Shown here in pieces: positions 53,601-62,205 of a DNA stretch of 64,000 nucleotides. The number at the start of each line of letters is the position of its first letter. Positions within the stretch are counted from its first letter, which is position 1. Both the position numbers and the translations under genes were made by a program. Below the pieces are notes generated by a model. The model saw nothing but the letters and a program-made list of their open reading frames with translations. It was not told the origin of the DNA and did no database searches. Source of the stretch: Variovorax sp. JS1663 (GTDB lineage: Bacteria > Pseudomonadota > Gammaproteobacteria > Burkholderiales > Burkholderiaceae_C); assembly GCF_002157355.1 (NCBI RefSeq), contig NZ_LYMK01000003.1, positions 124,001 to 188,000 of the forward strand, in the 5' to 3' direction.

Positions 53601-54759
53601 ACTTGCGGGTGGCCTCGGGCAGCGGGATGCGGTCGCCGATCATGGCCAACGCCGCGAGGTCGAGCCGGTCGGCGCGCAGCGCGCCGCGCTCGGCCTGGCG
53701 GCCCTTGGCCGGAATCTGCTGGAACCACAGGTTGCCGCCCGGCCAGCGCATGCCGTCGGCGGTCTGGAACTGCAGCTCGGCGGTGGAGAATTCGACCGCC
53801 TCCTCGGTCATCCGGCCCGCCAGCCGGCCGGTGACGTCGCGCAGCACCAGCGGCTGCAGATCCTTGCCCAGCGAGGCATCCACACGAAGCAACGCCAGGT
53901 CGGCGGTGCCGCCGGTGATGCGGCCGTCGTCGACGTCGGCCCAGACCCGCAGCGCGCCGGCGCCCTCGCGCACGCGGGCATCGAGCGTCACGTAGCGGCC
54001 CAGCAGCCGGATGTCGATGCGCGGCAGCTCGGCATAGGCCACGCCGTCCCAGCTCTGCCAGTTGCCGCTGCGCACCGACAGCAGGGGCTGCCGGAACTGG
54101 CCGCGCAGGGTCAGGCGCTCGCCCCATTCGGGCGGCGGCGTGGCGTCGAGCCGCAGCGTGTGGCTGCGCGGGCCGTTGCGGGCGATGAACTGCACGTCGG
54201 ACAACAGCAGCGGCGGCGCGCCGCGGCTGTCGTCGATCCAGCGCACGGTACCGCCCTGGATCACGAACTCGCGCTGGGCGAAGAACCAGTCGGCGCCGCG
54301 GCCCTCGCCGCTGGTGTCGGTGGCCATATGGAGGCCGGCCACGTGCAGCTTGCCGGCGGCATCCCTGCGCACCTCCAGTTCAGGGCCCTCGATGTAGAGC
54401 TGCTCGAAATTCAGGCGCCAGAGCGAGCGCGGCGAGACGCTGGCCACCACGCGCGCCAGGCGCAGGGCCTCGCGCTGGGCGTCGTCGTGCAAGACCACCT
54501 CGCGCAGCTCGAAGCTCGGAAACAGGGTAGCGCTGCTGGCGGTGATCGACCCGATGCGCACCGGTACCCCGATGGCCTTGCTGGCCTGCGCCTCCAGCGC
54601 CGGACGGTATTCGCCGATTCGCGGCACAATCCACGCGTGTAGGACTAAGACTGACAGCGCAAGCAGCAGCCATGCAGCGATCAGCAAACCCAGCAACCAG
54701 CGCGCCGCAACAGCGGTGATCTTGAGCAGACGTGAAGGGGAAGACGTCGTGTCGTTCAT
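50635..54759 (-). CDS. yhdP: YhdP-family AsmA-like phospholipid transport protein
   Basis: 1374 residues, a little longer than the enterobacterial protein. One N-terminal membrane anchor (LLGLLIAAWLLLALSVLVLH), then a very long beta-rich periplasmic part (EYRPALEAQASKAIGVPVRI, then the DUF3971 and AsmA-like C-terminal repeats ending PLIAATTQEFQIDGTWTDPK). Members bridge the periplasm and carry phospholipids to the outer membrane. Its ATG is only 25 bp from that of divergent glnE. Confidence 0.9.
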   Translation of the reverse strand: MNDTTSSPSRLLKITAVAARWLLGLLIAAWLLLALSVLVLHAWIVPRIGEYRPALEAQASKAIGVPVRIGSITASSATLFPSFELREVVLHDDAQREALRLARVVASVSPRSLWRLNFEQLYIEGPELEVRRDAAGKLHVAGLHMATDTSGEGRGADWFFAQREFVIQGGTVRWIDDSRGAPPLLLSDVQFIARNGPRSHTLRLDATPPPEWGERLTLRGQFRQPLLSVRSGNWQSWDGVAYAELPRIDIRLLGRYVTLDARVREGAGALRVWADVDDGRITGGTADLALLRVDASLGKDLQPLVLRDVTGRLAGRMTEEAVEFSTAELQFQTADGMRWPGGNLWFQQIPAKGRQAERGALRADRLDLAALAMIGDRIPLPEATRKLVDDLAPRGLVERIDASWQGPAGAPEKYQARGRVSNLAIASQAAEPPAPTPPPAATRRSGPVAPAPNAEPPPPHAGAPGIRGATIDFDATQAGGNAALSIAAGTLDFPGVFEEPVIAVDRLSAQLAWKVDGDRTQLQVTGLKFANADAEGEATASWRTSDPATSSSHSRFPGVLDLQGKLTRADGARVFRYLPQHIPKHTRDYVRDAVQKGSASGVDFKVRGDLWDMPFNDPKQGDFRIAARVQDVSFAYVPPSQGDSRPWPALQGLSGELVFERAGMLVRNARGRIVGAPGVEVSKAEAQIADMGHHAPLLKVDAQAKGPLGELLRAGGPLTGDAAPTLARARATGNADYKLRLELPLAAMEKSKVQASIALADNELQILPEAPSLTQARGTLNFTETGFSLAGVQARALGGAFRLEGAGRYGSAATELSFRAQGSASAEGLRAAREVDWLARLAKHASGSTAYTASFSMRDGASEFSLATSLQGLGLQLPVPLAKPAEESMPLAIEKKIVLREVRAGGDALVHDRLSIELGRVGSASFLRDISGNEPRVLRGGIGVGLAAGESAAAPERGVLANIQLARIDVPAWQALFGDTTGKPAEVTSSEGADDASAYLPSILAVRAQELAVGGRTLHNVVLGGTREGQLWRANIDATELSGYAEYRSAQAGRLYARLARLKIAPSTATQVESLLDEQPGTLPALDIVVDDFELLGRRLGRAEIDAVNRGGAGREWRLNKLAFTTPEASFTAQGAWAAAPGAARGRADPRRTTMDFKLEIADAGGLLGRFGMKDVVRAGRGRLEGEVHWSGSPFALDYPSLGGQLKIDVQSGQFLKAEPGIAKLLGVLSLQALPRRLTLDFRDVFSQGFSFDFLRGDAKIEQGVATTNNLQMKGVNAAVLMDGSADVARETQNLRVVVVPEINAGTAALVATAINPAIGLGTFLAQMVLSRPLIAATTQEFQIDGTWTDPKIVKMPRRLLPEALGAPQAPVPR

Positions 54760-54784
54760 TGAGGATCGCGCTGTGAAGGGAATT

Positions 54785-57571
54785 ATGACTGCGAGCCCCC
54801 TCCCCGGTTCCACCGGATCCGCGCCGGAATCGGCGCCGCCGCTCGCGGCCCACTCGCGCTTCGTGCAGCGCCTGCGCCGCCGCTATGCCGGCGAACTGGC
54901 GCTGCTGCCGCCCGGCGAGCCCCAGCGCCCCCACATGGCGCAGGCCTATGCGGCGCTGCGCGGGCGCGGCGACGGCGTGGCCGACGCGCTGCGCATCGTG
55001 CGCCAATTGGTGATGGAGCGCCTGATCGCGCTGGACTGCGAGCAGCAGGCGCCGCTGGCCGTGGTCACCACCGCCGTCACCCAGTTGGCCGAATTCGCAC
55101 TCGACACCGCCTGCCGCGAAGCCTGCGCCGAACTCGAGGCCCAGCACGGCGCGCCGCTCGGGCCCGAGGGCCGGCCGGCCCAGCTGTGGGTGGTGGGCAT
55201 GGGCAAGCTGGGTGCGCGCGAGCTCAATGTCTCCAGCGACATCGACCTGATCTACCTCTACGACGACGACGGCGAGACCGCCGGCGACGCGCAGGGGCGC
55301 GGGCGGCTGGCGAACCAGGAGTTCTTCTCGCGCGCGGTGAAGCGCATCTACGCCCTGGTGGGCGACACGACCGAGCACGGCTTCGTGTTCCGGGTCGACC
55401 TGGCGCTGCGGCCCAACGGCAACTCGGGGCCCAGCGTGGTCTCGCTCGATGCGCTGGAAGAGTATTTCCAGGTGCAGGGCCGCGAATGGGAGCGCTTCGC
55501 CTGGCTCAAGAGCCGCGTGGTGGCGCCGGCCAGCGTGATCGCCGACTGCTCGGCCCAGGCCCTGCGCGGCGTGGTGCTGCCCTTCGTGTTCCGGCGCTAC
55601 CTGGACTACAGCGTGTTCGACTCGCTGCGCACGCTGCACCGGCAGATCCGCGAGCAGGCCGCGCGCCGCAGCGCCGGACGGCCCGAGCGGGCCAACGACG
55701 TGAAGCTCTCGCGCGGCGGCATCCGCGAGATCGAGTTCATCGTGCAATTGCTGCAGGTGGTGCGCGGCGGGCAATTCCCCGAGCTGCGCACCCGGCCCAC
55801 GCTCGATGCGCTGCAGCGGCTGGCGCGCGCCAGCCTGATGCCGCAGGAGACGGCCGATGCGCTGGCCGCGGCCTACGAGTTCCTGCGCCGGGTGGAGCAC
55901 CGCATCCAGTACCTGGACGACCAGCAGACGCACGTGCTGCCGGTGCAGGACGAGGACCTGCGCTGGATCGCGCAGACCCTGGGCTACGCCGACTGCTGCC
56001 CCTTCCTGGCGCAACTGGATGCGCACCGCGAGTTCGTGGCCCAGGAATTCGACAAGCTGCTGGGCGGCAAGAAGCAGCCCTGCACCCGCTGCAACGGCAA
56101 GTCCGCGGGCGCGGCGGCATCGGGCGACCTGAGCGACCTGGTGGAGGAACTGCCGCCGGCCTTTGCCGAGCGCATTCAGGCCTGGTGCGACAGCCCACGC
56201 GTGCAGGCCCTGCGCGACGAGACCCGGGTACGCCTGCGCCAGCTGGTGCAGCGCACCGCCCAGTGGCTGCGCGAGCCCGACGGCGGGGCGCCGGGCCAGA
56301 TCGCCGACCACGTACAGGGCGCGCTGCGATGGGCCGACTGGATCGAGCCGCTGATGCGCCGCGAAAACTACATCGCGCTGCTGGTCGAGCGGCCGGCGGT
56401 GCAGGAGCGGCTGCTGCGCCTGCTGGGCGCGGCGCGCTGGCCGGCGCGATACCTGATGCAGCACCCGGGCGTGATCGACGAGCTGGCCAGCCCCGAGATG
56501 CTGGCCGGGCGCTTCTCGGCCGCCGAGTTCGAGCGCGAGCTGGAAGCGCGCCACCTCTCGCTGCGCCAGACCGGCGAGGACGACGAGGAGCGCCTGCTCA
56601 ACCTGCTGCGCCACGCGTACCACGCGGAGCTGTTCCGCACGCTGGCGCGCGACGTGGAGGGCCGTATCACGGTGGAGCAGGTGGCGGACGACCTGAGCCT
56701 GCTGGCCGACACGGTGCTGCGCGTGACCGCACGCTGGTGCTGGCCGCAGGTGCGCAACCCGCACCGCGAGGCGCCGCGCTTCGCGATCATCGGCTACGGA
56801 AAACTGGGCGGCAAGGAGCTCGGCTACGGCAGCGACCTGGACATCGTGTTCGTCTACGACGACGACGACGAGCGTGCCGGAGAGGTGTACGCGAGCTTCG
56901 TGCGCAAGCTGATCAACTGGCTGACGGTGAAGACGCGCGAGGGCGACCTGTTCGAGATCGACACGGCGCTGCGGCCCAACGGCAACTCGGGCCTGCTCAC
57001 CACCAGCTTCGACGCCTACGAGAAGTACCAGTTGGGGCGCGGCAGCAACACGGCATGGACCTGGGAGCACCAGGCCATGACGCGCGCACGCTTCGTGGAC
57101 ATGGCCGCCGAGCCCGAGGGCGGCGAATGCTCGCTGTGCGAGCGCTTCGACCGCATCCGCGAGGCGGTGATCACCGCGCCGCGCGACCGCGATGCCCTCA
57201 AGGCCGAGATCGTGGCGATGCGCGAGAAGGTGCGTGCCGCGCGGCCGGTCAAGGCCGACCGCTTCGACGTCAAGCACAGTCCGGGCGGCATGGTGGATGC
57301 CGAGTTCGCGGTGCAGTTCCTGGTGCTGTCGGAGGCGAAGGCGCATCCGGAGCTGGTGCCGAACGTGGGCAACATCGCCCTGCTGATCCGCGCGGAGGAA
57401 GCCGGCCTGCTGCCCGAGGGCGTGGGCCGCAACGCTGCGGCCGCCTACCGGGAGCTGCGGCGCGTGCAGCACCGGGCGCGGCTCAACGAAGAGCCGACGC
57501 AGGTGCCGATGAGCTCGCTGGTGGCCGAGCGCGAAGCGATGCTCGCCCTTTGGGAGGCGGTGTTTGGCTAG
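54785..57571 (+). CDS. glnE: Bifunctional glutamine synthetase adenylyltransferase/deadenylylase
   Basis: 928 residues, near the E. coli 946. Two nucleotidyltransferase domains, each with its signature: GKLGARELNVSSDIDLIY in the N-terminal deadenylylase and GKLGGKELGYGSDLDIVF in the C-terminal adenylylase. Both are followed by LRPNGNSG and a regulatory helical segment (IREIEFIVQLLQVVRGG; MVDAEFAVQFLVL). Sets glutamine synthetase activity in response to PII. I chose the ATG at 54785; the frame is open further upstream inside yhdP but without family similarity. Confidence 0.94.
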   Translation: MTASPLPGSTGSAPESAPPLAAHSRFVQRLRRRYAGELALLPPGEPQRPHMAQAYAALRGRGDGVADALRIVRQLVMERLIALDCEQQAPLAVVTTAVTQLAEFALDTACREACAELEAQHGAPLGPEGRPAQLWVVGMGKLGARELNVSSDIDLIYLYDDDGETAGDAQGRGRLANQEFFSRAVKRIYALVGDTTEHGFVFRVDLALRPNGNSGPSVVSLDALEEYFQVQGREWERFAWLKSRVVAPASVIADCSAQALRGVVLPFVFRRYLDYSVFDSLRTLHRQIREQAARRSAGRPERANDVKLSRGGIREIEFIVQLLQVVRGGQFPELRTRPTLDALQRLARASLMPQETADALAAAYEFLRRVEHRIQYLDDQQTHVLPVQDEDLRWIAQTLGYADCCPFLAQLDAHREFVAQEFDKLLGGKKQPCTRCNGKSAGAAASGDLSDLVEELPPAFAERIQAWCDSPRVQALRDETRVRLRQLVQRTAQWLREPDGGAPGQIADHVQGALRWADWIEPLMRRENYIALLVERPAVQERLLRLLGAARWPARYLMQHPGVIDELASPEMLAGRFSAAEFERELEARHLSLRQTGEDDEERLLNLLRHAYHAELFRTLARDVEGRITVEQVADDLSLLADTVLRVTARWCWPQVRNPHREAPRFAIIGYGKLGGKELGYGSDLDIVFVYDDDDERAGEVYASFVRKLINWLTVKTREGDLFEIDTALRPNGNSGLLTTSFDAYEKYQLGRGSNTAWTWEHQAMTRARFVDMAAEPEGGECSLCERFDRIREAVITAPRDRDALKAEIVAMREKVRAARPVKADRFDVKHSPGGMVDAEFAVQFLVLSEAKAHPELVPNVGNIALLIRAEEAGLLPEGVGRNAAAAYRELRRVQHRARLNEEPTQVPMSSLVAEREAMLALWEAVFG

Positions 57572-58640
57572 GGCGGCGCAGACACGCGGTCTCGCGCTCG
57601 TGGCCGGCGCGGTGCTGCTGCTCCTGGCCGGCTGCGCCAGCGGGCCGCGCAGCGGCGGTTCGGGTATCGGGCGCGACGGTCCGGATGCCAATCCGCCCTC
57701 GGGCCTCGGCCAGGTGCCGGATGCCGAGCCGCGCGTCGAGCCGATCCGCAGCAGCGGCGGCACCAGCAAGGCCTACGTGGTGCTGGGCCGTTCCTACGTG
57801 CCGATCACGGACGATCGGCCCTGGCGCGAGACCGGCCTCGCCTCCTGGTACGGGCGCAAGTTCCACGCGCAGTCCACCGCCAGCGGCGAGCCCTACGACA
57901 TGTACGCCATGACGGCCGCGCACAAGACGCTGCCGCTGCCGAGCTACGTGCGGGTGCGCAACCCCGCGAACGGCCGCGAGGTGATCGTGCGGGTGAACGA
58001 CCGCGGGCCCTTCCACGACGACCGCATCATCGACCTGAGCTACACCGCGGCCTACAGGCTGGACCTGCTGCGCGGCGTGGCACCGGTGGAGATCGAGCGG
58101 ATCACGAACGCGGACATCCGCGCCGGCACCTGGCGGCGGGGCGATACGGCACTGGCGCAGGCGGCTGTGTCGCCCTTGGCGCCGGCCGCGCCCGCCGCAC
58201 CGGCACAGACCTTGGCCGCGGGTTCCCCGCCCGCGACCGACAGCGTCGCCGTACCGGCCGCCCTCACGTCGCCGGTGGTGGCCGTGCCGCGCACGGAAGT
58301 GCGCGATCTGGGAACGTTGGCGCCGCTCGGCCCGGAAGCGGCACCGCCGGCCGCGTCACCGCCCGCGCCGCCGGACACCGGGCCGCAACAGCCCGCGGCC
58401 GCCGCGGCCGGCTTCTGGGTCCAGCTCGGCGCCTTCAGCCAGCGCGAGGGCGTGGAGCGCTTCCAGCAGCAGGTGGCACGCGGCCTGCCCGCGCTGGCCG
58501 GCGCGCTCAACGTGTTCGCGGAACGCGGCACCTACCGGCTGCAGGCCGGGCCCTATGCCTCGCGCGACGTGGCGCGCGACATGGCCGAGCAGGTGCGCAG
58601 CGGGTTGCAGATCGCGCCGATGATCGTCGAGCGCCGCTGA
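57564..58640 (+). CDS. rlpA: Septal ring lytic transglycosylase RlpA
   Basis: 358 residues. Lipoprotein signal with Cys24 (LLLLAGCASG). The double-psi beta-barrel domain starts ETGLASWYGRKFHAQSTASG and contains VRVNDRGPFHDDRIIDLSYT. A Pro/Ala-rich linker of about 90 residues follows, then a C-terminal SPOR domain (FWVQLGAFSQREGVERFQQQ) that binds denuded septal glycan. TTG start with GGGAGG upstream, overlapping the glnE stop by 8 bp, hence coupled. Confidence 0.92.
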   Translation: MARAAQTRGLALVAGAVLLLLAGCASGPRSGGSGIGRDGPDANPPSGLGQVPDAEPRVEPIRSSGGTSKAYVVLGRSYVPITDDRPWRETGLASWYGRKFHAQSTASGEPYDMYAMTAAHKTLPLPSYVRVRNPANGREVIVRVNDRGPFHDDRIIDLSYTAAYRLDLLRGVAPVEIERITNADIRAGTWRRGDTALAQAAVSPLAPAAPAAPAQTLAAGSPPATDSVAVPAALTSPVVAVPRTEVRDLGTLAPLGPEAAPPAASPPAPPDTGPQQPAAAAAGFWVQLGAFSQREGVERFQQQVARGLPALAGALNVFAERGTYRLQAGPYASRDVARDMAEQVRSGLQIAPMIVERR

Positions 58641-58646
58641 GCACGC

Positions 58647-59588
58647 TCAGGCCGCGCCATCGCCAGGCGAGGGCGTGCGCAACGCCTCCAGCTCCGCCCG
58701 CGTGACGACACGTGCCGCGAAGTGCGCGGCGATGTGCGTCAGCTTCTCGGGATTGCGCTGGGTGCGGATGCGCAGGATGCGTTCGCCATCGGTCTCGATG
58801 GTCTGCACCGACTCCAGCGCGCCGTTGAAGAAGCGCAGCAGCCCCGGCTCGCCGTTGATCTCGACGACTTCCAGCCGCAGGCCGCCGCCCAGCAGGCGGG
58901 GGACGGAGAAGTAGTACTGCGCGATGCGCTGGGCGCCGCGCAGCATCTTGCGGAAGGCCGGCACCTTGCCGCCGCTGTCGCCCACCAGCTCGGCGTCCTC
59001 GGCCAGCAGGGCCTTCAGGCGCCGCATGTCGCCGCTGGCGGCCGCCTGCGCGAAGCCCTGCATCAAGCGCCAGTGGACGTCGCGTTCCACCGTGAAGCGC
59101 GGGCGCTCGTCCTGGATCTGGGTCTTGGCGCGGTGCACCAGCTGGCGGCAGGCGGCCTCGCTCTTGCCCAGGGTGCGCGCCAGATCGCCGTAGTCGGCAT
59201 CGAAGACCTCGCGCAGCAGGAAGGCCGCACGGGCCTCGGGGGCGAGGCGCTCCAGGACGGCCAGGAAGGCGACCGAGACGTCGTCGGCGCGCTCCAGCAT
59301 CTGCTCGGGCGAGGCCGGCGCCTCGGTCAGCAGCGGCTCGGGCAGCCACGGGCCTTCGTAGTGCTCGCGTTGGATCTTGGCGGCGCGCAGCCTGTCGATG
59401 GACAGGCGCGTGACCACCGTGACCAGCCAGGCCTCCGGGTTGTTCAGGGCCTCGACCGTGGCGTCGTTCCAGCGCAGCCAGGCGTCCTGGACCACGTCCT
59501 CCGCGTCCGCGGTGGACCCGAGCATGCGGTAGGCGATGCCCAGCAGGCGCTTGCGGTGAAGATCGAAGCTGCGGGTGGAAGCGTCCAT
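58647..59588 (-). CDS. sigJ: ECF41-type RNA polymerase sigma factor (SigJ-like)
   Basis: 313 residues. Sigma2 (LLGIAYRMLGSTADAEDVVQ, DAWLRW) and sigma4 (LERLAPEARAAFLLREVFDA, ACRQLVHRAKTQIQ) are followed by a SnoaL-like C-terminal domain of about 120 residues that acts as a built-in regulator in ECF41 proteins. The linker motif typical of the family lies near QDERPRFTVE. The usual COE partner (carboxymuconolactone decarboxylase, oxidoreductase or epimerase) is not adjacent. Start ATG 59588 or GTG 59594. Confidence 0.9.
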   Translation of the reverse strand: MDASTRSFDLHRKRLLGIAYRMLGSTADAEDVVQDAWLRWNDATVEALNNPEAWLVTVVTRLSIDRLRAAKIQREHYEGPWLPEPLLTEAPASPEQMLERADDVSVAFLAVLERLAPEARAAFLLREVFDADYGDLARTLGKSEAACRQLVHRAKTQIQDERPRFTVERDVHWRLMQGFAQAAASGDMRRLKALLAEDAELVGDSGGKVPAFRKMLRGAQRIAQYYFSVPRLLGGGLRLEVVEINGEPGLLRFFNGALESVQTIETDGERILRIRTQRNPEKLTHIAAHFAARVVTRAELEALRTPSPGDGAA

Positions 59589-59596
59589 ATCCACAA

Positions 59597-59623
59597 GACG
59601 AGCGGGCTGCCCCTCCTGTGACG
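59597..59623 (-). promoter_or_regulatory. ECF41-type promoter of sigJ
   Basis: On the minus strand: CGTCACA, 16 bases, CGTC. This fits the published ECF41 consensus TGTCACA-N16-CGTC with one mismatch and the exact spacer. The -10 ends 2 bp before the GTG and 8 bp before the ATG of sigJ, so the message would be leaderless or nearly so. Confidence 0.65.
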
Positions 59624-59640
59624 GGAATCCCGCAAAAGAC

Positions 59641-60498
59641 TCAGGCGCCCTGGTATTCGGGTTTCGGCCCCAGCGAGGCCGACAGTTCCTTGCGGTAGCG
59701 GTTGAGTTCCTGCACGGTTTTGAAGCTGCGGTTCATCAGCAGGCTCAGGTTGTGCAGGATGCGGTCGCCGACCTTGTTTTCCCAGACCGAGTCGAACTTG
59801 ATCTGTTTGTCCAGCCAGTGCTCCAGCCAGTTCGGATCGGGCACGCGGCTCTGGATGGTGTCGTTCGGGAACAGGGCCTTGTTGACGTGAAGGTTGGTCG
59901 GATGCAGCGCCTGCGCGGTACGGCGGGCGCTGGCCATCAGCACGCCGACCTTGGTGAAGGCGGCGCGCGCCTCGTCGCCGAACTTCTCCAGCGCCCGCTT
60001 CATGTAGCGCAGGTAGGCGCCGCCGTGACGGGCCTCGTCCTGGCTCAGCGTGGTGTAGATGTGCTTGATGACCGGCTCGGTGTGCCACTCGGCGGCCCGG
60101 CGGTACCAGTGATTGAGGCGGATCTCGCCGCAGAAATGCAGCATCAGGGTCTCGAGCGGCGGGGCCGGGTCGAAGTCGAAGCGGACCTCGTGCAGTTCCT
60201 GCTCGGTGGGAGCGTGCTGGGGACTGAAGCGCTTGAGGTACTCCATCAGCACCAGCGAATGCTTCTGCTCCTCGAAGAACCAGATCGACATGAAGGCGGA
60301 GAAGTCGCTGTCATGGCGATTGTCACGCAGGAACATCTCGGTGGCCGGCAGGGCGGCCCACTCGGTGATGGCGTTCATCTTGATGGTCTGCGCCTGTTCT
60401 TCGGACAGGCGGCTCGCATCGAAGGACTGCCAAGGAATGTCCTTGTCCATGTCCCAGCGGACGGATTCGAGCTGTCTGAAAAGTTCCGGGTAGAGCAT
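59641..60498 (-). CDS. Ferritin-like di-iron protein
   Basis: 285 residues. Two iron-ligand helices: WFFEEQKHSLVL (ExxH) and LSQDEARHGGAYLRYM (ExxH), with further Glu residues in ATEMFLRD and FCGEIRLNHWY. The pattern is that of acyl-ACP-desaturase or rubrerythrin-like four-helix bundles. The exact reaction cannot be assigned; hydroxylase or desaturase roles are possible. The start MLYPELFRQLESVRWDMD fits this group. Confidence 0.78.
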   Translation of the reverse strand: MLYPELFRQLESVRWDMDKDIPWQSFDASRLSEEQAQTIKMNAITEWAALPATEMFLRDNRHDSDFSAFMSIWFFEEQKHSLVLMEYLKRFSPQHAPTEQELHEVRFDFDPAPPLETLMLHFCGEIRLNHWYRRAAEWHTEPVIKHIYTTLSQDEARHGGAYLRYMKRALEKFGDEARAAFTKVGVLMASARRTAQALHPTNLHVNKALFPNDTIQSRVPDPNWLEHWLDKQIKFDSVWENKVGDRILHNLSLLMNRSFKTVQELNRYRKELSASLGPKPEYQGA

Positions 60499-60627
60499 CA
60501 ATGACTTTCTGAACCGGGCGATTTTAGACGCCGACCTTGGCGCGGCCGTGACAAGCGCGCGATGATGCGGTATAGACGCTCGCGCCATCGCCCGGCCCGG
60601 CCGCCATTTTCACCCCTGGACAACGCC

Positions 60628-61224
60628 ATGCGACACCCCCTCCTGCAGCCCGTTTCTCTTCTCGCCGCGGCCCTGGCCTGCCTGCTTCCGGCTGTGGCCG
60701 TGGCCCAGAATGCCGCCCCGACCGGCAACCCCGGTGCCGCAGGCTGCCCGCCCATCCTGCAGCACACCTTCCCTCGCCTGCAAGACGAGAAACCCCAAGC
60801 GCTGTGCCAGTACACCGGCAAGGTGGTGTTGGTGGTGAACACCGCGAGCTTCTGCGGCTTCACACCCCAGTACAAGGGCCTGGAGGCGCTGGACAGCAAG
60901 TACCGCTCGCGCGGGCTGGTGGTGCTGGGCTTTCCATCCAACGACTTCTCGCAGGAAACGGGCACGAACAAGGAAATCGCCGATTTCTGCGAAAGCACCT
61001 TCGGGGTGAAATTCCCGATGTTCGCCAAGTCCTCCGTGCGCGGCGCGGACGCCAACCCGCTGTTCAAGGAGCTGGCCCAGGCCTCGGGCACCACGCCCAA
61101 GTGGAACTTCTACAAGTACCTGATCGGCCGCGACGGCAAGGTGGTGGAGTCCTATTCCAGCATGACCTCCCCGGACGACCGCGGCTTCGTGCGCGACGTG
61201 GAGAAGCAGCTGGGGCCGCAGTAG
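60628..61224 (+). CDS. Periplasmic glutathione peroxidase-family protein
   Basis: 198 residues. A signal peptide of 26 residues (LLAAALACLLPAVAVAQ) is unusual for Gpx. Catalytic tetrad: Cys76 in NTASFCGFTPQYKGLE, Gln in GFPSNDFSQE, Trp in TTPKWNFYKYLI, plus Asn of the WNF motif. In the periplasm, where glutathione is limited, a thioredoxin-like reductant is likely. Divergent from the ferritin-like gene. Confidence 0.88.
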   Translation: MRHPLLQPVSLLAAALACLLPAVAVAQNAAPTGNPGAAGCPPILQHTFPRLQDEKPQALCQYTGKVVLVVNTASFCGFTPQYKGLEALDSKYRSRGLVVLGFPSNDFSQETGTNKEIADFCESTFGVKFPMFAKSSVRGADANPLFKELAQASGTTPKWNFYKYLIGRDGKVVESYSSMTSPDDRGFVRDVEKQLGPQ

Positions 61225-61441
61225 ATCCACGCTGGTCACAAACGCTTACCACTGGCCGGGGAACCGGGTCGCGGGGACGGGGCTCATACCGATTCGAGGG
61301 TGAAAAGACCCGGCCAGTTTTCATGTTGCGAGGCCTTCTGGACGCCTGACGTCCGGTCGAAATCCTGAGGCGATTCTTCTCCTCCTCCCTCCCTCCCTCC
61401 TTCGTCTCAGGGCGCCTCGCAGCATTTTTATTTTCCCCAGC

Positions 61442-61467
61442 AAAAAGCCCCGCAATGCGGGGCTTTT
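61442..61467. terminator. Bidirectional rho-independent terminator
   Basis: AAAAGCCCCGCA-ATGCGGGGCTTTT: a long GC stem flanked by A-tract and T-tract, 20 bp from the gst stop and 217 bp after the peroxidase stop. The stretch 61225-61440 between them holds no gene I can support; it contains a CTCC/CTCCC microsatellite-like run near 61380-61400. Confidence 0.9.
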
Positions 61468-61486
61468 GTTCGAGGAGAGCCTTGGC

Positions 61487-62098
61487 TCAAGGGGCCGTGT
61501 CGGCGAAGCTCGGACGCAGCATCAGCTTGTCGTAGAGCTTGCCGAGGCTCGGGTGCTCGCCGCGCCAGTCGATGTCCGGGAAGCGGTGGCCGAGCCAGCC
61601 GAGCGCACAGCCGACCGCGATGTCCGACAGGCTGAGGTGGATGCCGCTGCAGAAGGGCTTGTCACCCAGGCCCTTCGCCATGGCGCGGATGCCGGCCTCG
61701 ACCTTGGCGCGCTGACGATCCATCCATGCCTGGCTGCGCTCGCCGTCCGCGCGCTTGGCCCAGTTGGCTTCGAGGCGCCAGAGCACGCCGGCATCCATCA
61801 CGCCATCGGCCAGGGCCTCCCAGGTCTTGACCTCGGCGCGCTCGCGGCCCTGCTGGGGGATCAGCTTGCCGACCGGCGACAGCGTGTCCAGGTATTCGAC
61901 GATCACGCGCGAATCGAACATCGCCTCGCTGCCATCCATGATCAGGCAAGGCACCTTGCCCAGCGGGTTGGAGCTGGCGATGGTCGTGTCGTCGGACCAC
62001 ACGTCCTCGATGATGAACTGGTAGTCGAGCCGCTTCTCGGCCATGACCACGCGCACCTTGCGCACATAAGGGCTGGCAGCGGATCCGATCAGTTTCAT
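61487..62098 (-). CDS. Glutathione S-transferase family protein
   Basis: 203 residues. The N-terminal thioredoxin-like domain starts MKLIGSAASPYVRKVRVVMA with the Ser/Cys-position motif SPYVRKV. The cis-Pro segment is LGKVPCLIMD with the adjacent DSRVIVEYLD. The C-terminal all-helical domain has CSGIHLSLSDIAVGCALGWL. Closest to the YibF-like group. Monocistronic, ending at the bidirectional terminator. Confidence 0.9.
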   Translation of the reverse strand: MKLIGSAASPYVRKVRVVMAEKRLDYQFIIEDVWSDDTTIASSNPLGKVPCLIMDGSEAMFDSRVIVEYLDTLSPVGKLIPQQGRERAEVKTWEALADGVMDAGVLWRLEANWAKRADGERSQAWMDRQRAKVEAGIRAMAKGLGDKPFCSGIHLSLSDIAVGCALGWLGHRFPDIDWRGEHPSLGKLYDKLMLRPSFADTAP

Positions 62099-62205
62099 GC
62101 GGGCTCTCTCCCCCCTAGGGGTCGTCGTTGTAGCGTTTTGATTCTAGGGGAAGGCGCACGGTGCAGAATCCGTGCTCCATGCCAAACGAGGGAGAAGGTG
62201 GAGAA

